Below are positions 35,727-45,531 of a stretch of 64,000 bases of DNA, one piece after another. The translations under genes were made by a program, and so were the position numbers. The notes beneath the pieces were generated by a model that saw nothing but the letters and a program-made list of their open reading frames with translations, ran no database searches and had not been told where the DNA came from. Source of the DNA: JALCLA01 sp965653565 (lineage in GTDB: Bacteria; Pseudomonadota; Gammaproteobacteria; Xanthomonadales; Xanthomonadaceae); assembly GCA_965653565.1 (NCBI GenBank), contig CBFHAI010000003.1, forward strand, positions 1 to 64,000, given 5' to 3'. Position 1 is the stretch's first letter, and every line of letters starts with the position of its first letter.

Positions 35727-38318
35727 ATGAAAATGGGCGCATGCCGATATGCGGGTCTCGCGCTCGTGCGCACGGTGACGTTCCTTGTGGCGACATCGTT
35801 GCCTGCGGCGAGTGCGCTGGCCGAGGAACTGCGTGTCAATTCGTTTCAGGATCTGTCCCTGCTGGCGGGAGCCGACGAGTGTCGCGTGGCGCCGGTCGAC
35901 AATGAGCAAGTTTGCACGCTGCGTGCAGCCCTTGAATTTTCCGAGACGCTGGGCGCGCAAGAGCCCATTCTTATCGTGCTCCCTGCAGGCGAGTACGTGC
36001 TCGATGCGACGCTGGAGTCGCTGGTCATCCCCGGGCCAAACGTAAGCATTCATGGTGACGCAGCGACGCCCGACGAAGTGGTGATCCGGCCGGGGCCAGG
36101 ATTCGATAAGCCGCTGCTCGTATCCAACTTCGGCGCGGCCAATGCCACCAGCCCGAAGCCCGAACTGCGCAACCTGACGCTGCGCGGCGCTCGCAGCACA
36201 GTCGTGGGTCGAGGTGGAGCGATCGACTGCGAGAACTCGCGGATCGCCCTAGATCGCGTGCATGTGGTCGACAACCAGGGCGTCGTGGCCGGCGGTGCCC
36301 GGCTTTCGAACTGCAATGCCCGCATCGCGAATTCGGAATTCGCGGGCAATTTTACCGCCGGCAGTCAAGTCTGGGCGGGAGCCGTTGACATCGATGGTGC
36401 AGAAGTCGAAGTATCCAGCTCCAGCTTCATCGAGAATCGCTCGTCGATCATATCGGCGCTTCGTGCGCGCAACGCCGTCGTGCGCGTGTCGAGCACGGCC
36501 TTTCACGGCAACATCGCTACGACCTTCAGCGGTTCGACTGTGTTCTTCTCCGCCACCGCGGCCGGTACCGAGTTGGCCAACGTCTCGATCGTCGGCAACA
36601 CCGTTCAAGGCAACGCCGGTGGAACGCCGGGTTTCCTGACTCCTTCGTCGCTCGTGACACTGGTCTCGATACGCAACAGCGTAATCGCAGGCAACATCCT
36701 CAATGCATTGAATGTGGACGTGCGTCTAGGCCCGGGTGCGCAGTCCGGCGGTTACAACCGCATTGGAAAACTGCAGGCTGCCGACCCGGACATGTTCGGT
36801 GACCCTGATCTGGGGGACGTGCGGGACGCGACCGACGCGGGCACGGAGACAGCCTTGGCTGCAATGACGCCTTGGGGGTTTCCACGCGCACTGCAGCCGG
36901 TGGCGGGCGGTCCGCTGGAAGGAGCAGGCGCAGCGTGGGACAGCGCTTCTGCGTGTGCGCAACGCGACGCAGGCGCAAGGATGCGCATGTCACTGGGAGG
37001 AACGTGCGATATCGGCGCGGTGGAGCGTTTCGATCGTCCATCGACCTGGGCTTTCAAGGTCGATGACAATGAGGATGTGCCCGATTCCAACCTTGGCGAT
37101 GGCTTGTGTCGTACCCAAACGACAGACGGTGAGCGTTGCACGTTGCGCGCTGCGGTCGACGAAACCAACGCTCTGTTCCTGGCGGGGCACCTGGGGCCCT
37201 ACGACATCGAGCTGCCTGCGAATCTGGGGCCTTATCCACTCATTCACGAGGTCAGCAACCCGCATTCCGCGATGCTGATCCTGACTGCCGAAGAGGTCGC
37301 GCTGCGCGGCACTTCGCCAACCGGAGCGCGTGCAGCGATCCAGCCCGGCATCGACGACGTGAACAACCTGTTTCTCATCGTGCATCGGCCTTTTAGCTAC
37401 GGACGCGCGACGATTCGGAATATCGACATCGACGGTCTGCACGAGGCTGGGCTGATAGTCGGCATGGAATCGGTCGAGAACGGCCTCTTCGACTCCGTAT
37501 CGATACACGGGGGTCTCAATGGCGTTTGGACTTCCGAATCAAATTTCGTGGTCGAAGACAGCCGCGTGTTCGACAACGGTATACCCTCGCTGGGCAGTGC
37601 GATCGTCGGCGTCGATTCGTCGCTCGTCATCCGGCGCTCGGTGATTCACGACAATCTGGCAGGCGACGGGTTCGTCGTCGGCATGACCGTTGCCGAGTAT
37701 CCGCCACCGAATTTCAAGCCGCCGTTTCGCTCGCAGTTCGCGCTCCTCGCCTCCACGTTGTCGAACAATGTCGGTGCAACGATACTAGAACTCGAGGGCG
37801 CTGATACTGCGATCTGGAACTCTACGATCGTTGACAATACGGCCGCTGATGCCGCCATTCACGGTGTCGAAGCCACGCTTGAAATCAGTCACTCGGCCGT
37901 GGCGCGCAACGCCGCGCTGGAATTCGATGGGAGCGGCGGTTCGACAGTGCGATCGTTCGGCGCCAATGCGTTCGGCGACGCTGTCGCGCCGCCGGGATAC
38001 GGCCACGAAGTCGGCTTGCCCGATATTTTCGGGGCCGATGCAACATTGGGCCTGGAGCCGTTCGAAGCGCACGAAACCTGGGCCGGACTGATGCCGATGC
38101 CGGACACCACGAACATCGCTTTCGACGCTGGATCGTTCAACGCCGCGTCCGAAACGGCAGGCGTGCAGACCGGCCTGTGCCTGGCGTACGACCAGCGCAA
38201 CCTGCCGCGCGCCGGTGCTAGTTCGTCGCCGTGCGATTTGGGCGCTCTGGAATATTTCTCCGGCCCGCTACCGCAACCTGATTCCGAAGACGCGATTTTC
38301 TCGAACGGCTTCGAGTAG
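35727..38318 (+). CDS. CSLREA-type beta-helix protein with two CSLREA modules and GFE tail
   Basis: 863 residues from ATG 35727; the ATG at 35733 is better spaced from GGAGA at 35722 and may be the true start. Signal peptide cleaved near ALA-EE. Two modules each begin with a CSLREA-like unit: QVCTLRAALEFSE (Cys63) and ERCTLRAAVDETN (Cys471), each followed by beta-helix rungs. The duplication suggests two stacked helices joined end to end. The tail is IFSNGFE. Likely exported and displayed or secreted; no enzymatic residues recognised. Confidence 0.82.
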   Translation: MKMGACRYAGLALVRTVTFLVATSLPAASALAEELRVNSFQDLSLLAGADECRVAPVDNEQVCTLRAALEFSETLGAQEPILIVLPAGEYVLDATLESLVIPGPNVSIHGDAATPDEVVIRPGPGFDKPLLVSNFGAANATSPKPELRNLTLRGARSTVVGRGGAIDCENSRIALDRVHVVDNQGVVAGGARLSNCNARIANSEFAGNFTAGSQVWAGAVDIDGAEVEVSSSSFIENRSSIISALRARNAVVRVSSTAFHGNIATTFSGSTVFFSATAAGTELANVSIVGNTVQGNAGGTPGFLTPSSLVTLVSIRNSVIAGNILNALNVDVRLGPGAQSGGYNRIGKLQAADPDMFGDPDLGDVRDATDAGTETALAAMTPWGFPRALQPVAGGPLEGAGAAWDSASACAQRDAGARMRMSLGGTCDIGAVERFDRPSTWAFKVDDNEDVPDSNLGDGLCRTQTTDGERCTLRAAVDETNALFLAGHLGPYDIELPANLGPYPLIHEVSNPHSAMLILTAEEVALRGTSPTGARAAIQPGIDDVNNLFLIVHRPFSYGRATIRNIDIDGLHEAGLIVGMESVENGLFDSVSIHGGLNGVWTSESNFVVEDSRVFDNGIPSLGSAIVGVDSSLVIRRSVIHDNLAGDGFVVGMTVAEYPPPNFKPPFRSQFALLASTLSNNVGATILELEGADTAIWNSTIVDNTAADAAIHGVEATLEISHSAVARNAALEFDGSGGSTVRSFGANAFGDAVAPPGYGHEVGLPDIFGADATLGLEPFEAHETWAGLMPMPDTTNIAFDAGSFNAASETAGVQTGLCLAYDQRNLPRAGASSSPCDLGALEYFSGPLPQPDSEDAIFSNGFE

Positions 38319-38634
38319 TGAGTCGAGCTGCACAGATCAAGCTTCCGCCGAAAAAATGGGTGCGACGGCGCGCTGCAGCAATGCTGGAGCCAGCTACGCT
38401 TCACAGTGCCGAAGAATATCTTTCCTTGCATCGCGGCCGCCGTGAACAACGAGGCCATCGCGAGCCGGACGAACTCGACCGAGCGCGTCCGATCCCGTAA
38501 GAAGCACGCATGTTGGAATGCCTTCGCTTGCATGCAACCAGTAGCCACCGGGTGATGTGCAGTGCGCCGGTGGCGCGACCGACAACTGACTTCCGCTAAC
38601 AGAGGCAGTGCACAAAACTGTTACGGGAAAGTCG
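38319..38634. other. Intergenic, nothing recognised
   Basis: About 316 bases between a CSLREA gene and an RCC1 gene. Short ORFs only; no hairpin or repeat noticed. In-frame codons directly before 38635, including a GTG at 38608, could extend the next gene. Confidence 0.4.
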
Positions 38635-41600
38635 ATGCGTCCGGTAGTCGCGCTGTTCTTGACTTGTTGTGTTGCTGCATTCTTGTGCAATCCATCGCGC
38701 GCCGCCACCGTGGCGGCGGGCGCCGACCACACCTGCGCCTTGTCCGAGTCGGGCGTGGTGCTGTGCTGGGGCGACAACGCTTTGCAGCAATTGGGTCTGG
38801 ATCCGGTGGCGACGCCTTGGTCGCGCGGGCCGGCCGCGCCGGTCCCGCTGCCCGAATCCGCGGTCGCGCTGGTCAGCGGCAATGCGTTCAGCTGCGCATT
38901 GTTGACGCCTTCCAACCAGGTTGCGTGCTGGGGCGCCAACGATGCCGGACAAACGGGCGCGGGGACGTCGAGCGCTTCGAGCGGCCCTGTGCTGGTGCTG
39001 GCGCCGGATGGAATTGCGCCATTGGCAAACGTCGTGCGCCTCACGGCGGGCGAGGCTCATGCCTGCGCAGTCATGGCCGGCGGCCAAGCGGTGTGCTGGG
39101 GCGCGAACGACGCGATGCAGCTGGGCAATGACATCCCGGGCAATGCTTCTATCCCTGCTTTTGTGCGCGCTCCCGGGAGCAATGGCAACCTCTCTGGAGT
39201 CACGGAAATCGCGGCCGGTGCCAGCCACACTTGCGCCATCAGCGTGGCGGACGTCCTGTGCTGGGGTGACAATTCTGGCGGCCAGCTGGGAGACAACAAC
39301 CGGCCGGTCGACTCTTCCTTGCCGGTCCAGACAATCAACCTCGACGGTGCTATCGCCCTTGCCGCCGGACGCTCTCATACCTGCGCATTGATGGCCGATG
39401 GCGGTGTCCGATGCTGGGGCGTCAACAGTTCGGGCCAAATCGGCATCGGATTGTTTTCGCAATCCAAGGAAGTACCGGCGATCGTGCGCAATACCGACAA
39501 CACGGCCGCTCTGTCGAATATTTCGGCGCTTGCACAAGGTTCGGGTCTGGCGAGTCACACCTGTGCGATCAGCGCGGTTTCGGACCAGATGTACTGCTGG
39601 GGCGAGGGCGAATATGCGCAGCTCGGCAACGGAGAAATCGCGAATCGCGCCTTGCCGACACCCGTGACCGGTTCAAGTCTTGCGTCCGGCGGCGAATCGG
39701 CGGTGGGCCAACGGCATAGCTGCATGCGCGCAAGCGTCGACGAAATCAGCTGCTGGGGCGACAACGCATCCGGCACTATCGGCAACGGCGCACCGCTCTC
39801 GCGCGCCGCGCCCGTGCGGGTCCTTCTTCCTGAGGACACTCATGCGATGCGCGTCTCGATGGGCGGTTCCGCCGGTGGCGGAGCGCACGCCTGCGCGACG
39901 ACCGCCTCAGGCGAGATCCATTGCTGGGGCAACAATGTGTCAGGCCAGCTCGGCAACGGCGACGACACCCCTAGGCCCCTGGCTACTCCGCAGATCGTGT
40001 CGTTCTCCGGAGACTCCTATCTTGCACTTGCCATCGCCGCCGGTGGGCAGCACACCTGCGCGATGCGGGGTCCTGCCCAGGTTTTCGGCCTATGGTGTTG
40101 GGGCAACGGCCTGTTCGGCCAACTGGGCGCCGGCGGTGTCGCAGGCCCGTTCTTCGAACCGCAGCAGGCCGTTCTGGGCGTCACGCCTCCGTTGCGCGAC
40201 ACCCATCTTGCGTCGGGAGCTTTCCATAGCTGCATCCTCAATGGATCCAACGGCGAAGCGTGGTGCTGGGGAAGCGGCGCGCACGGCCGTCTCGGTAACG
40301 GTTCGGTCAACAATCAGAACGGCCCGGTCAAGGTGCTCGAGCCTTCGGGCAACGCCAACCTGCAGAACCTGGTCGGGATTACCGCCGGCGAAGCGCACAC
40401 ATGCGCACGGCGTCTGATTGGCATCGCCTATTGCTGGGGCCGCGGCCACAACGGCGAACTCGGGAACGCCCAAGCCATCGATGCATTGTTGCCGCAGATT
40501 GTCGTGGGCCCGAACGGGGCGCCTTTCCTGACCCCGGTCACCGACATCCGTGCCGGACGAGCTCACACCTGCGCTATCGCCGATGGCGCCCTCTACTGCT
40601 GGGGCGGCAACACCAAGGGCCAGCTCGGCAATGGCAGCGCTACTGTGGCGCCGTCGTATTCGCCTGTGGCATCGACCATGCCGGTGGGCATGGAGCCGAT
40701 CCGGCTTGACGTTGGCACCGACCACGCGTGCGCGGCGATGCGTGAAACCGCTTCGGGCCGTCATACGGTGTTCTGCTGGGGCGCCAACGACTCCGGCCAA
40801 CTCGGCGATGGCAGCTTCGAACAGCGGGCGACTCCGGTGGAGGTGACGGGCCTGCCGGAAAGTTCGGATACCGTCCATCCGATCGTCGATCTGGCCGCAG
40901 GCCACGACGGAACCTGCGTTGCCTTCGGTGCGGGCGACACCTGGTGCTGGGGCGACAACAGCAGCGGCGCCCTCGGCAACGCCGAAGGGCCGAAATACTA
41001 CGTGCCCGAACCGGTGAACAGCTTCGCGATCGACGATGTGATGCGTTCCGAAGGCGCCGACGGCGGCGCGACGACCGAATTCACGTTCACGGTGCGCAGG
41101 ACGCTCGCTCGCGATGCGGCATCGATCAAGTATGCCGTCGTGCACGACAGCACGGTGGCCGCCGATCTGGATTTTTCAGCGCACCCTGCGAACGGCAGCC
41201 TCGATTTCCCGCGGGATGTCTTCGAACGCGACGTCGTAGTGCAGATCGCGAACGACGCAATCGCCGAACCGGACGAACAGTTCCTCGTCGTGCTCAGCGA
41301 TTCGTCGAGTGGTACCGGCGCGCTGGGCGATGTGGGCGTTGGAACGATCCTCGACGACGAGGTCGACCCGCCGGTTTACTCCCTAACCGCGATTGTCGGC
41401 TGCGATGCGCATGAGGGCATGCACGCAACCGATCGGACTGTGCGCTTGCGGGTATCCGGATCTATCCCGGTGCCGGCCGGCCAAAGCTATCAGGTCAAGT
41501 GGAACGTGCCGCTAGTGGCAGGCGTAGCCAAAGCCGACGCCGCCGACTTCGCCTCGGCGCCGATGACAGGAACGGTCACCTTGATGGCGGGCGAATCCTT

Positions 41601-42513
41601 CAAGGAATTTGATGTCGTAGTTCGCGGCGACGCGCTTGTTGAAGCGGATGAGGCATTCGACGTGGCGCTGGTTGATGCGGGCAGCGCAATTCTTTCCGCG
41701 AGTTCCGCTGGCGTGGAGTGCGTCATACGCAACGACGATACCTGGGTCGCGCTGGAGCCGGATGCCGGTGCGGCGGCGATGGAGGGCGCAGAAGCCGTCG
41801 ATCGCACTGCACGTTTTCGCGTCTCGCTTTCGAACATCGCTCCGCAACCGGTGACATTGACCTATCAGGTCGTAGGCTCACTGCAGCAAGGCGCGACCGA
41901 AGGCGAGGATTTTTCGCTGTCCCAGCCGCAGACGCTGACGATTCCGGCCGGTGCGGCCGAAGGCTTCATAGATGTCGTCGTCCATGGCGACGACGACGAA
42001 GAAGCCACCGAGGGGTTCGTCGTCCAACTTGTCCTGGTGACGAGTGGCAATGGCACGATCGATCCCGCCCATGGCGGCGCGGCGGGAACCATCATTGACG
42101 ACGACGATCCGCAGCAGGTCAATTTCGTGGTGACCGCACTCGCCTCGGCCGATCAGGCGGAAGGCGATTCGGGAACCCGCGACTTCTCTTTCCAGGTCGC
42201 TAGGAGTGGCGACGCGCCCTCCAGTATTCAGATACGCGTATTGGACGGAGTCGGTAGCGCTGCCGCAACGTTGGCGGGCGGGGATTTTCTGCCGCTGGGA
42301 ATGGCCAATGCACCACTCACCGTGGAGTTCGCCGACGGCGCGCCGAAAAGCATCCACGTCAAAGTGGCGGGTGACAGTGTGAACGAGCCCGATGAGCATT
42401 TCCGCGTCGAACTGTTCAATCCCAGCGCAGGCGCAACAGTCGTAGTGGCGACAGCCGAAGGTTGGATCCGCGATGACGACACTACGAAATTATTCGGCGA
42501 CGGGTTCGAATAG
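38635..42513 (+). CDS. Large secreted RCC1-propeller protein fused to Calx-beta domains, GFE tail
   Basis: 1292 residues from ATG 38635 with GGGAAA upstream. Signal peptide VVALFLTCCVAAFLCNPSRA. Residues about 25-800 hold 14 RCC1-type units with C-W-G cores (LCWGDNSGGQLG, HCWGNNVSGQLG, FCWGANDSGQLG and others), the same count as in the protein at 18542. Four Calx-beta-like domains follow, recognisable by E-G and D-D-E/D borders (FAIDDVMRSEGADG, TILDDE, IIDDDDP, WIRDDD). It ends KLFGDGFE. Probably a large adhesin or matrix protein; the ligand is unknown. Confidence 0.85.
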   Translation: MRPVVALFLTCCVAAFLCNPSRAATVAAGADHTCALSESGVVLCWGDNALQQLGLDPVATPWSRGPAAPVPLPESAVALVSGNAFSCALLTPSNQVACWGANDAGQTGAGTSSASSGPVLVLAPDGIAPLANVVRLTAGEAHACAVMAGGQAVCWGANDAMQLGNDIPGNASIPAFVRAPGSNGNLSGVTEIAAGASHTCAISVADVLCWGDNSGGQLGDNNRPVDSSLPVQTINLDGAIALAAGRSHTCALMADGGVRCWGVNSSGQIGIGLFSQSKEVPAIVRNTDNTAALSNISALAQGSGLASHTCAISAVSDQMYCWGEGEYAQLGNGEIANRALPTPVTGSSLASGGESAVGQRHSCMRASVDEISCWGDNASGTIGNGAPLSRAAPVRVLLPEDTHAMRVSMGGSAGGGAHACATTASGEIHCWGNNVSGQLGNGDDTPRPLATPQIVSFSGDSYLALAIAAGGQHTCAMRGPAQVFGLWCWGNGLFGQLGAGGVAGPFFEPQQAVLGVTPPLRDTHLASGAFHSCILNGSNGEAWCWGSGAHGRLGNGSVNNQNGPVKVLEPSGNANLQNLVGITAGEAHTCARRLIGIAYCWGRGHNGELGNAQAIDALLPQIVVGPNGAPFLTPVTDIRAGRAHTCAIADGALYCWGGNTKGQLGNGSATVAPSYSPVASTMPVGMEPIRLDVGTDHACAAMRETASGRHTVFCWGANDSGQLGDGSFEQRATPVEVTGLPESSDTVHPIVDLAAGHDGTCVAFGAGDTWCWGDNSSGALGNAEGPKYYVPEPVNSFAIDDVMRSEGADGGATTEFTFTVRRTLARDAASIKYAVVHDSTVAADLDFSAHPANGSLDFPRDVFERDVVVQIANDAIAEPDEQFLVVLSDSSSGTGALGDVGVGTILDDEVDPPVYSLTAIVGCDAHEGMHATDRTVRLRVSGSIPVPAGQSYQVKWNVPLVAGVAKADAADFASAPMTGTVTLMAGESFKEFDVVVRGDALVEADEAFDVALVDAGSAILSASSAGVECVIRNDDTWVALEPDAGAAAMEGAEAVDRTARFRVSLSNIAPQPVTLTYQVVGSLQQGATEGEDFSLSQPQTLTIPAGAAEGFIDVVVHGDDDEEATEGFVVQLVLVTSGNGTIDPAHGGAAGTIIDDDDPQQVNFVVTALASADQAEGDSGTRDFSFQVARSGDAPSSIQIRVLDGVGSAAATLAGGDFLPLGMANAPLTVEFADGAPKSIHVKVAGDSVNEPDEHFRVELFNPSAGATVVVATAEGWIRDDDTTKLFGDGFE

Positions 42514-42866
42514 TGCTACGGCGGATGTGCCTGCGAGGGCGGCGACGCAGCATTCCCGACCTGCGAGATGGCCGGCTTGCTCGCCATGAGAAACAACCGG
42601 TGATGCGGCCGAAGGCGAAAGATGTCGCACTTCGGTCAGGTTGGGGGGTAGCTGCTCGACGTGAACCAAGCGATGTTGTTTCACGCGGAATACGCTTTGC
42701 CGTCCGCCGTCCGTCGCGCAAATTTGCGCTTCCATCGCCGATAACGGCATTCCCCGCACTGAGTATCCGATTTGACGGCCGGGGAGACCGGCACCACGCG
42801 ACCGTGCGGCTGCTTGAAACGACGGCATGCCTTTCCCCTCCGCAGGCCGTATGGGAGGGAAGATCC
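42514..42866. other. Intergenic, nothing recognised
   Basis: About 350 bases. The frame of the next gene is open throughout but has no signal peptide and no start better than 42867. No repeat or terminator seen. Confidence 0.4.
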
Positions 42867-45476
42867 ATGGCGGAGTCGTTGCTTGAAATCCGCACTAGGG
42901 AGAGAGCCGTTAGCAGACGAGACAACCCCGTGCGAACCTTGACAACTGCGCTTGCCGCCCTGCTTGGGCTGTGGGCCGCCACACCCGAAGCTCGAACCTT
43001 CCTGGTTGGAAGCCACGCCGACGTGGCGGACAACGACCTGACCGACGGCGACTGCGAAGGCCCCACGCCGGTTCCAGGTCAGCTCGGCTCGCACTGCAGC
43101 TTGCGCGCTGCGGTTATGCAGGCCAATTGGCTGGCCGCAAATGCAGGAGAAAACGAGCATGTCATCGAGCTCATGCCCGACCTCGACATTCAGCTTGCAC
43201 CCAAGGAGTTGCTTGACGACGACACGAGCGCCGAATTCGGCGATCTGAACCTCACTGCCCCGAACATCACCATCAAGATGGCCGGCGTCCAAGGCGTAAC
43301 CGTAAACCGACGGCCTGTCATACGCGGTCGGATGGAGAACCCCACGGGATTTCGGGTGTTCGATATTCCTGATATCGCTGGGCCGGCGTCGTCGCGCATG
43401 TATGTGTTTGAGGACATCGTTATCGCGAACGGACGGTCGGTTGAAGGTGTTGGCGGCGGCATCCGCTGCGACGATGGTCGGATAGCGATTCATCGCGTCA
43501 AGTTTGAAGGCAATCGTTCGGCAAGTGGCGGCGCGGCGCTCGATGCCATTTGCAACATCGAGATCGAAGATTCGCACTTCACCGGCAGCAACTCGCCGAG
43601 CACCGATTTGAACGGAACTATCCGCCTTGTCGGTAATGCAAGCACGCGCTTCCTGCACATGGCGCGTAGCTCCATGTACGACAATCCGAACGCAGCCGGG
43701 ATCGTGGCTTGGGCACCCAACGGTGGCGCCGCGATGGTCACTATTCTGGGGAGCTCGTTCGGATCGAATCGCACGCATGATCTGCAGATCGAAGGCAACG
43801 TGGTGGCCACGGTCCGCGGCTCCACATTCGATGACCGAGTCATTATCAAGCCGGGTGGATCGCTTTCGCTGGACAACTCGCTCGTTCAAGGTTCAGCCAA
43901 TCCGGCGCTGAGTCGAGCCGCTACGGCTACGTTCATCAGCGGCGGACACAACTACGTCTCCTCCGCCTCAAGTGGAACAGATCTGCAGGCGACGGATCTC
44001 GCCGGCCCGCGTCTTCCGCTGGAGACAGTAGAAGTTTTCGGATACTCGGTAGGGCTGCGTCCAGCTGGATCTGTTCTCAAGGACAAGGGTGCCGTCGCGA
44101 TCAGCGACGACAATTTCGGATCGTGTCTGGCTACGGATCAGGCCGGAAAACCCCGAGCCGTTGGAGCCTGCGATATTGGCGCAATTGAACAGCAGCGCAG
44201 AATCTTCGTGGTTCCCTTCAACAGCGATAGCCCAGATGTCACCCCGGGTGATGGCCTGTGCGACGTTTCAGAGGGTGGTGCCGAATCGTGCTCGTTGCGC
44301 GCCGCGGTGATGGAAGCCAATGCGCTCGCCCAAGACCATCCCAACGAAGCGTACGAAATTCGAGTAGCTAACGAGAACGCCTGGCTCCAAGTTGAGCCGC
44401 AGTCGGCAGACGAAAACAGTGCAGCAGTTGGTGATCTAGACATCTACGCGCCGAAGATCTGGATCCGTGGCGCCAACGCTCTAGGCGTAGCAGCGACTTC
44501 TGAGCAGCGCCCCTATATCGAAGGCAACCACGCAGAAGTCCCCTTCAGAACCTTCGATATTCGGCAGTCTGACTATCCATTCAAGCATGTCCGGATAACG
44601 GATCTTCGCTTTTACACAGCGGATGCAGGCGCCGGAGATGGTGGAGCGATAAGGTGCCGTGGTCAAAAGCTGACGATAGAAAAAACTGGCTTCCAAGGGA
44701 GGATCGTAGGTACCAACGGCGACATTCTCTCAACGTCGTGCGACACGACGATCATCAGGTCCCAGCTCGAGCACAATGATTCAAGTTCCGCTACACCCGA
44801 CGCGCTGATCTACTTCTATGGCGAGCCGGGAGCCAACTCGCGCCTTTCGATCGATAAATCATTGATCAAGACACGCCTCAACACCGCCGAATATGGGCTT
44901 TGGATCACCTCCGAGCTAGGCCACTTCACAAGCGCGTCAGTTCAGGCTAGCACCATCTACTCCGACGGCGGTGGCATCGCGGTATTGGGCGGCGCCAACA
45001 GTGCGGATTCCGGCCCGGTGGAAGTGCGCAGCGCTGCCATTTCAGCCGTGGGCTACAAGATTGCGACGCCTGTTGGCACCGCGAAGCCCTTTGTCACGCA
45101 TACAATCTTCGCGGGCGGCGCCGACAGCGCTGACGAGAATGGAACGATTCAGGCCCAATCGGCGGGGTACAACATCTCATCGAACAACGATTGGGTTCAA
45201 ACCCAGTTGACAGACAAAAAGGTACCACGCTTGCCGCATTCGACTTCCGCGCTGGTCGCACATGATTACTCAAAAGTGGCGGTGTATGACATTCCGGAAG
45301 CCCGCAACGCAGGTTTGCCGGCAAGCGGCGACGGCAACGGCTTTTGTTCACCGGTGGACCAGATCGGGCAGGCTCGTGGAAATCCTTGCGACATAGGCGC
45401 GATTGAGCTGGATGCTGTGCTAGACGACGAGTTGTTCGCGGATGGCTTCGAGGGCGCTGCCAGTGCGGCGCCATAA
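42867..45476 (+). CDS. CSLREA-type beta-helix protein with two CSLREA modules and GFE tail
   Basis: 869 residues from ATG 42867, preceded by GGGAGGGA at good spacing. A long n-region leads to TLTTALAALLGLWAATPEAR, the signal core. Two CSLREA units are present: HCSLRAAVMQAN (Cys77) and SCSLRAAVMEANALAQ (Cys475), each heading a beta-helix domain. Architecture parallels the protein at 35727. The tail is LFADGFEGAASAAP, with seven residues after the motif. Exported; function unknown. Confidence 0.82.
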   Translation: MAESLLEIRTRERAVSRRDNPVRTLTTALAALLGLWAATPEARTFLVGSHADVADNDLTDGDCEGPTPVPGQLGSHCSLRAAVMQANWLAANAGENEHVIELMPDLDIQLAPKELLDDDTSAEFGDLNLTAPNITIKMAGVQGVTVNRRPVIRGRMENPTGFRVFDIPDIAGPASSRMYVFEDIVIANGRSVEGVGGGIRCDDGRIAIHRVKFEGNRSASGGAALDAICNIEIEDSHFTGSNSPSTDLNGTIRLVGNASTRFLHMARSSMYDNPNAAGIVAWAPNGGAAMVTILGSSFGSNRTHDLQIEGNVVATVRGSTFDDRVIIKPGGSLSLDNSLVQGSANPALSRAATATFISGGHNYVSSASSGTDLQATDLAGPRLPLETVEVFGYSVGLRPAGSVLKDKGAVAISDDNFGSCLATDQAGKPRAVGACDIGAIEQQRRIFVVPFNSDSPDVTPGDGLCDVSEGGAESCSLRAAVMEANALAQDHPNEAYEIRVANENAWLQVEPQSADENSAAVGDLDIYAPKIWIRGANALGVAATSEQRPYIEGNHAEVPFRTFDIRQSDYPFKHVRITDLRFYTADAGAGDGGAIRCRGQKLTIEKTGFQGRIVGTNGDILSTSCDTTIIRSQLEHNDSSSATPDALIYFYGEPGANSRLSIDKSLIKTRLNTAEYGLWITSELGHFTSASVQASTIYSDGGGIAVLGGANSADSGPVEVRSAAISAVGYKIATPVGTAKPFVTHTIFAGGADSADENGTIQAQSAGYNISSNNDWVQTQLTDKKVPRLPHSTSALVAHDYSKVAVYDIPEARNAGLPASGDGNGFCSPVDQIGQARGNPCDIGAIELDAVLDDELFADGFEGAASAAP

Positions 45477-45531
45477 CCACAGAGTCACACGTGGTTGCCT
45501 GTGCCCATTGTCGTCTGCCTGGTGAGTATTC

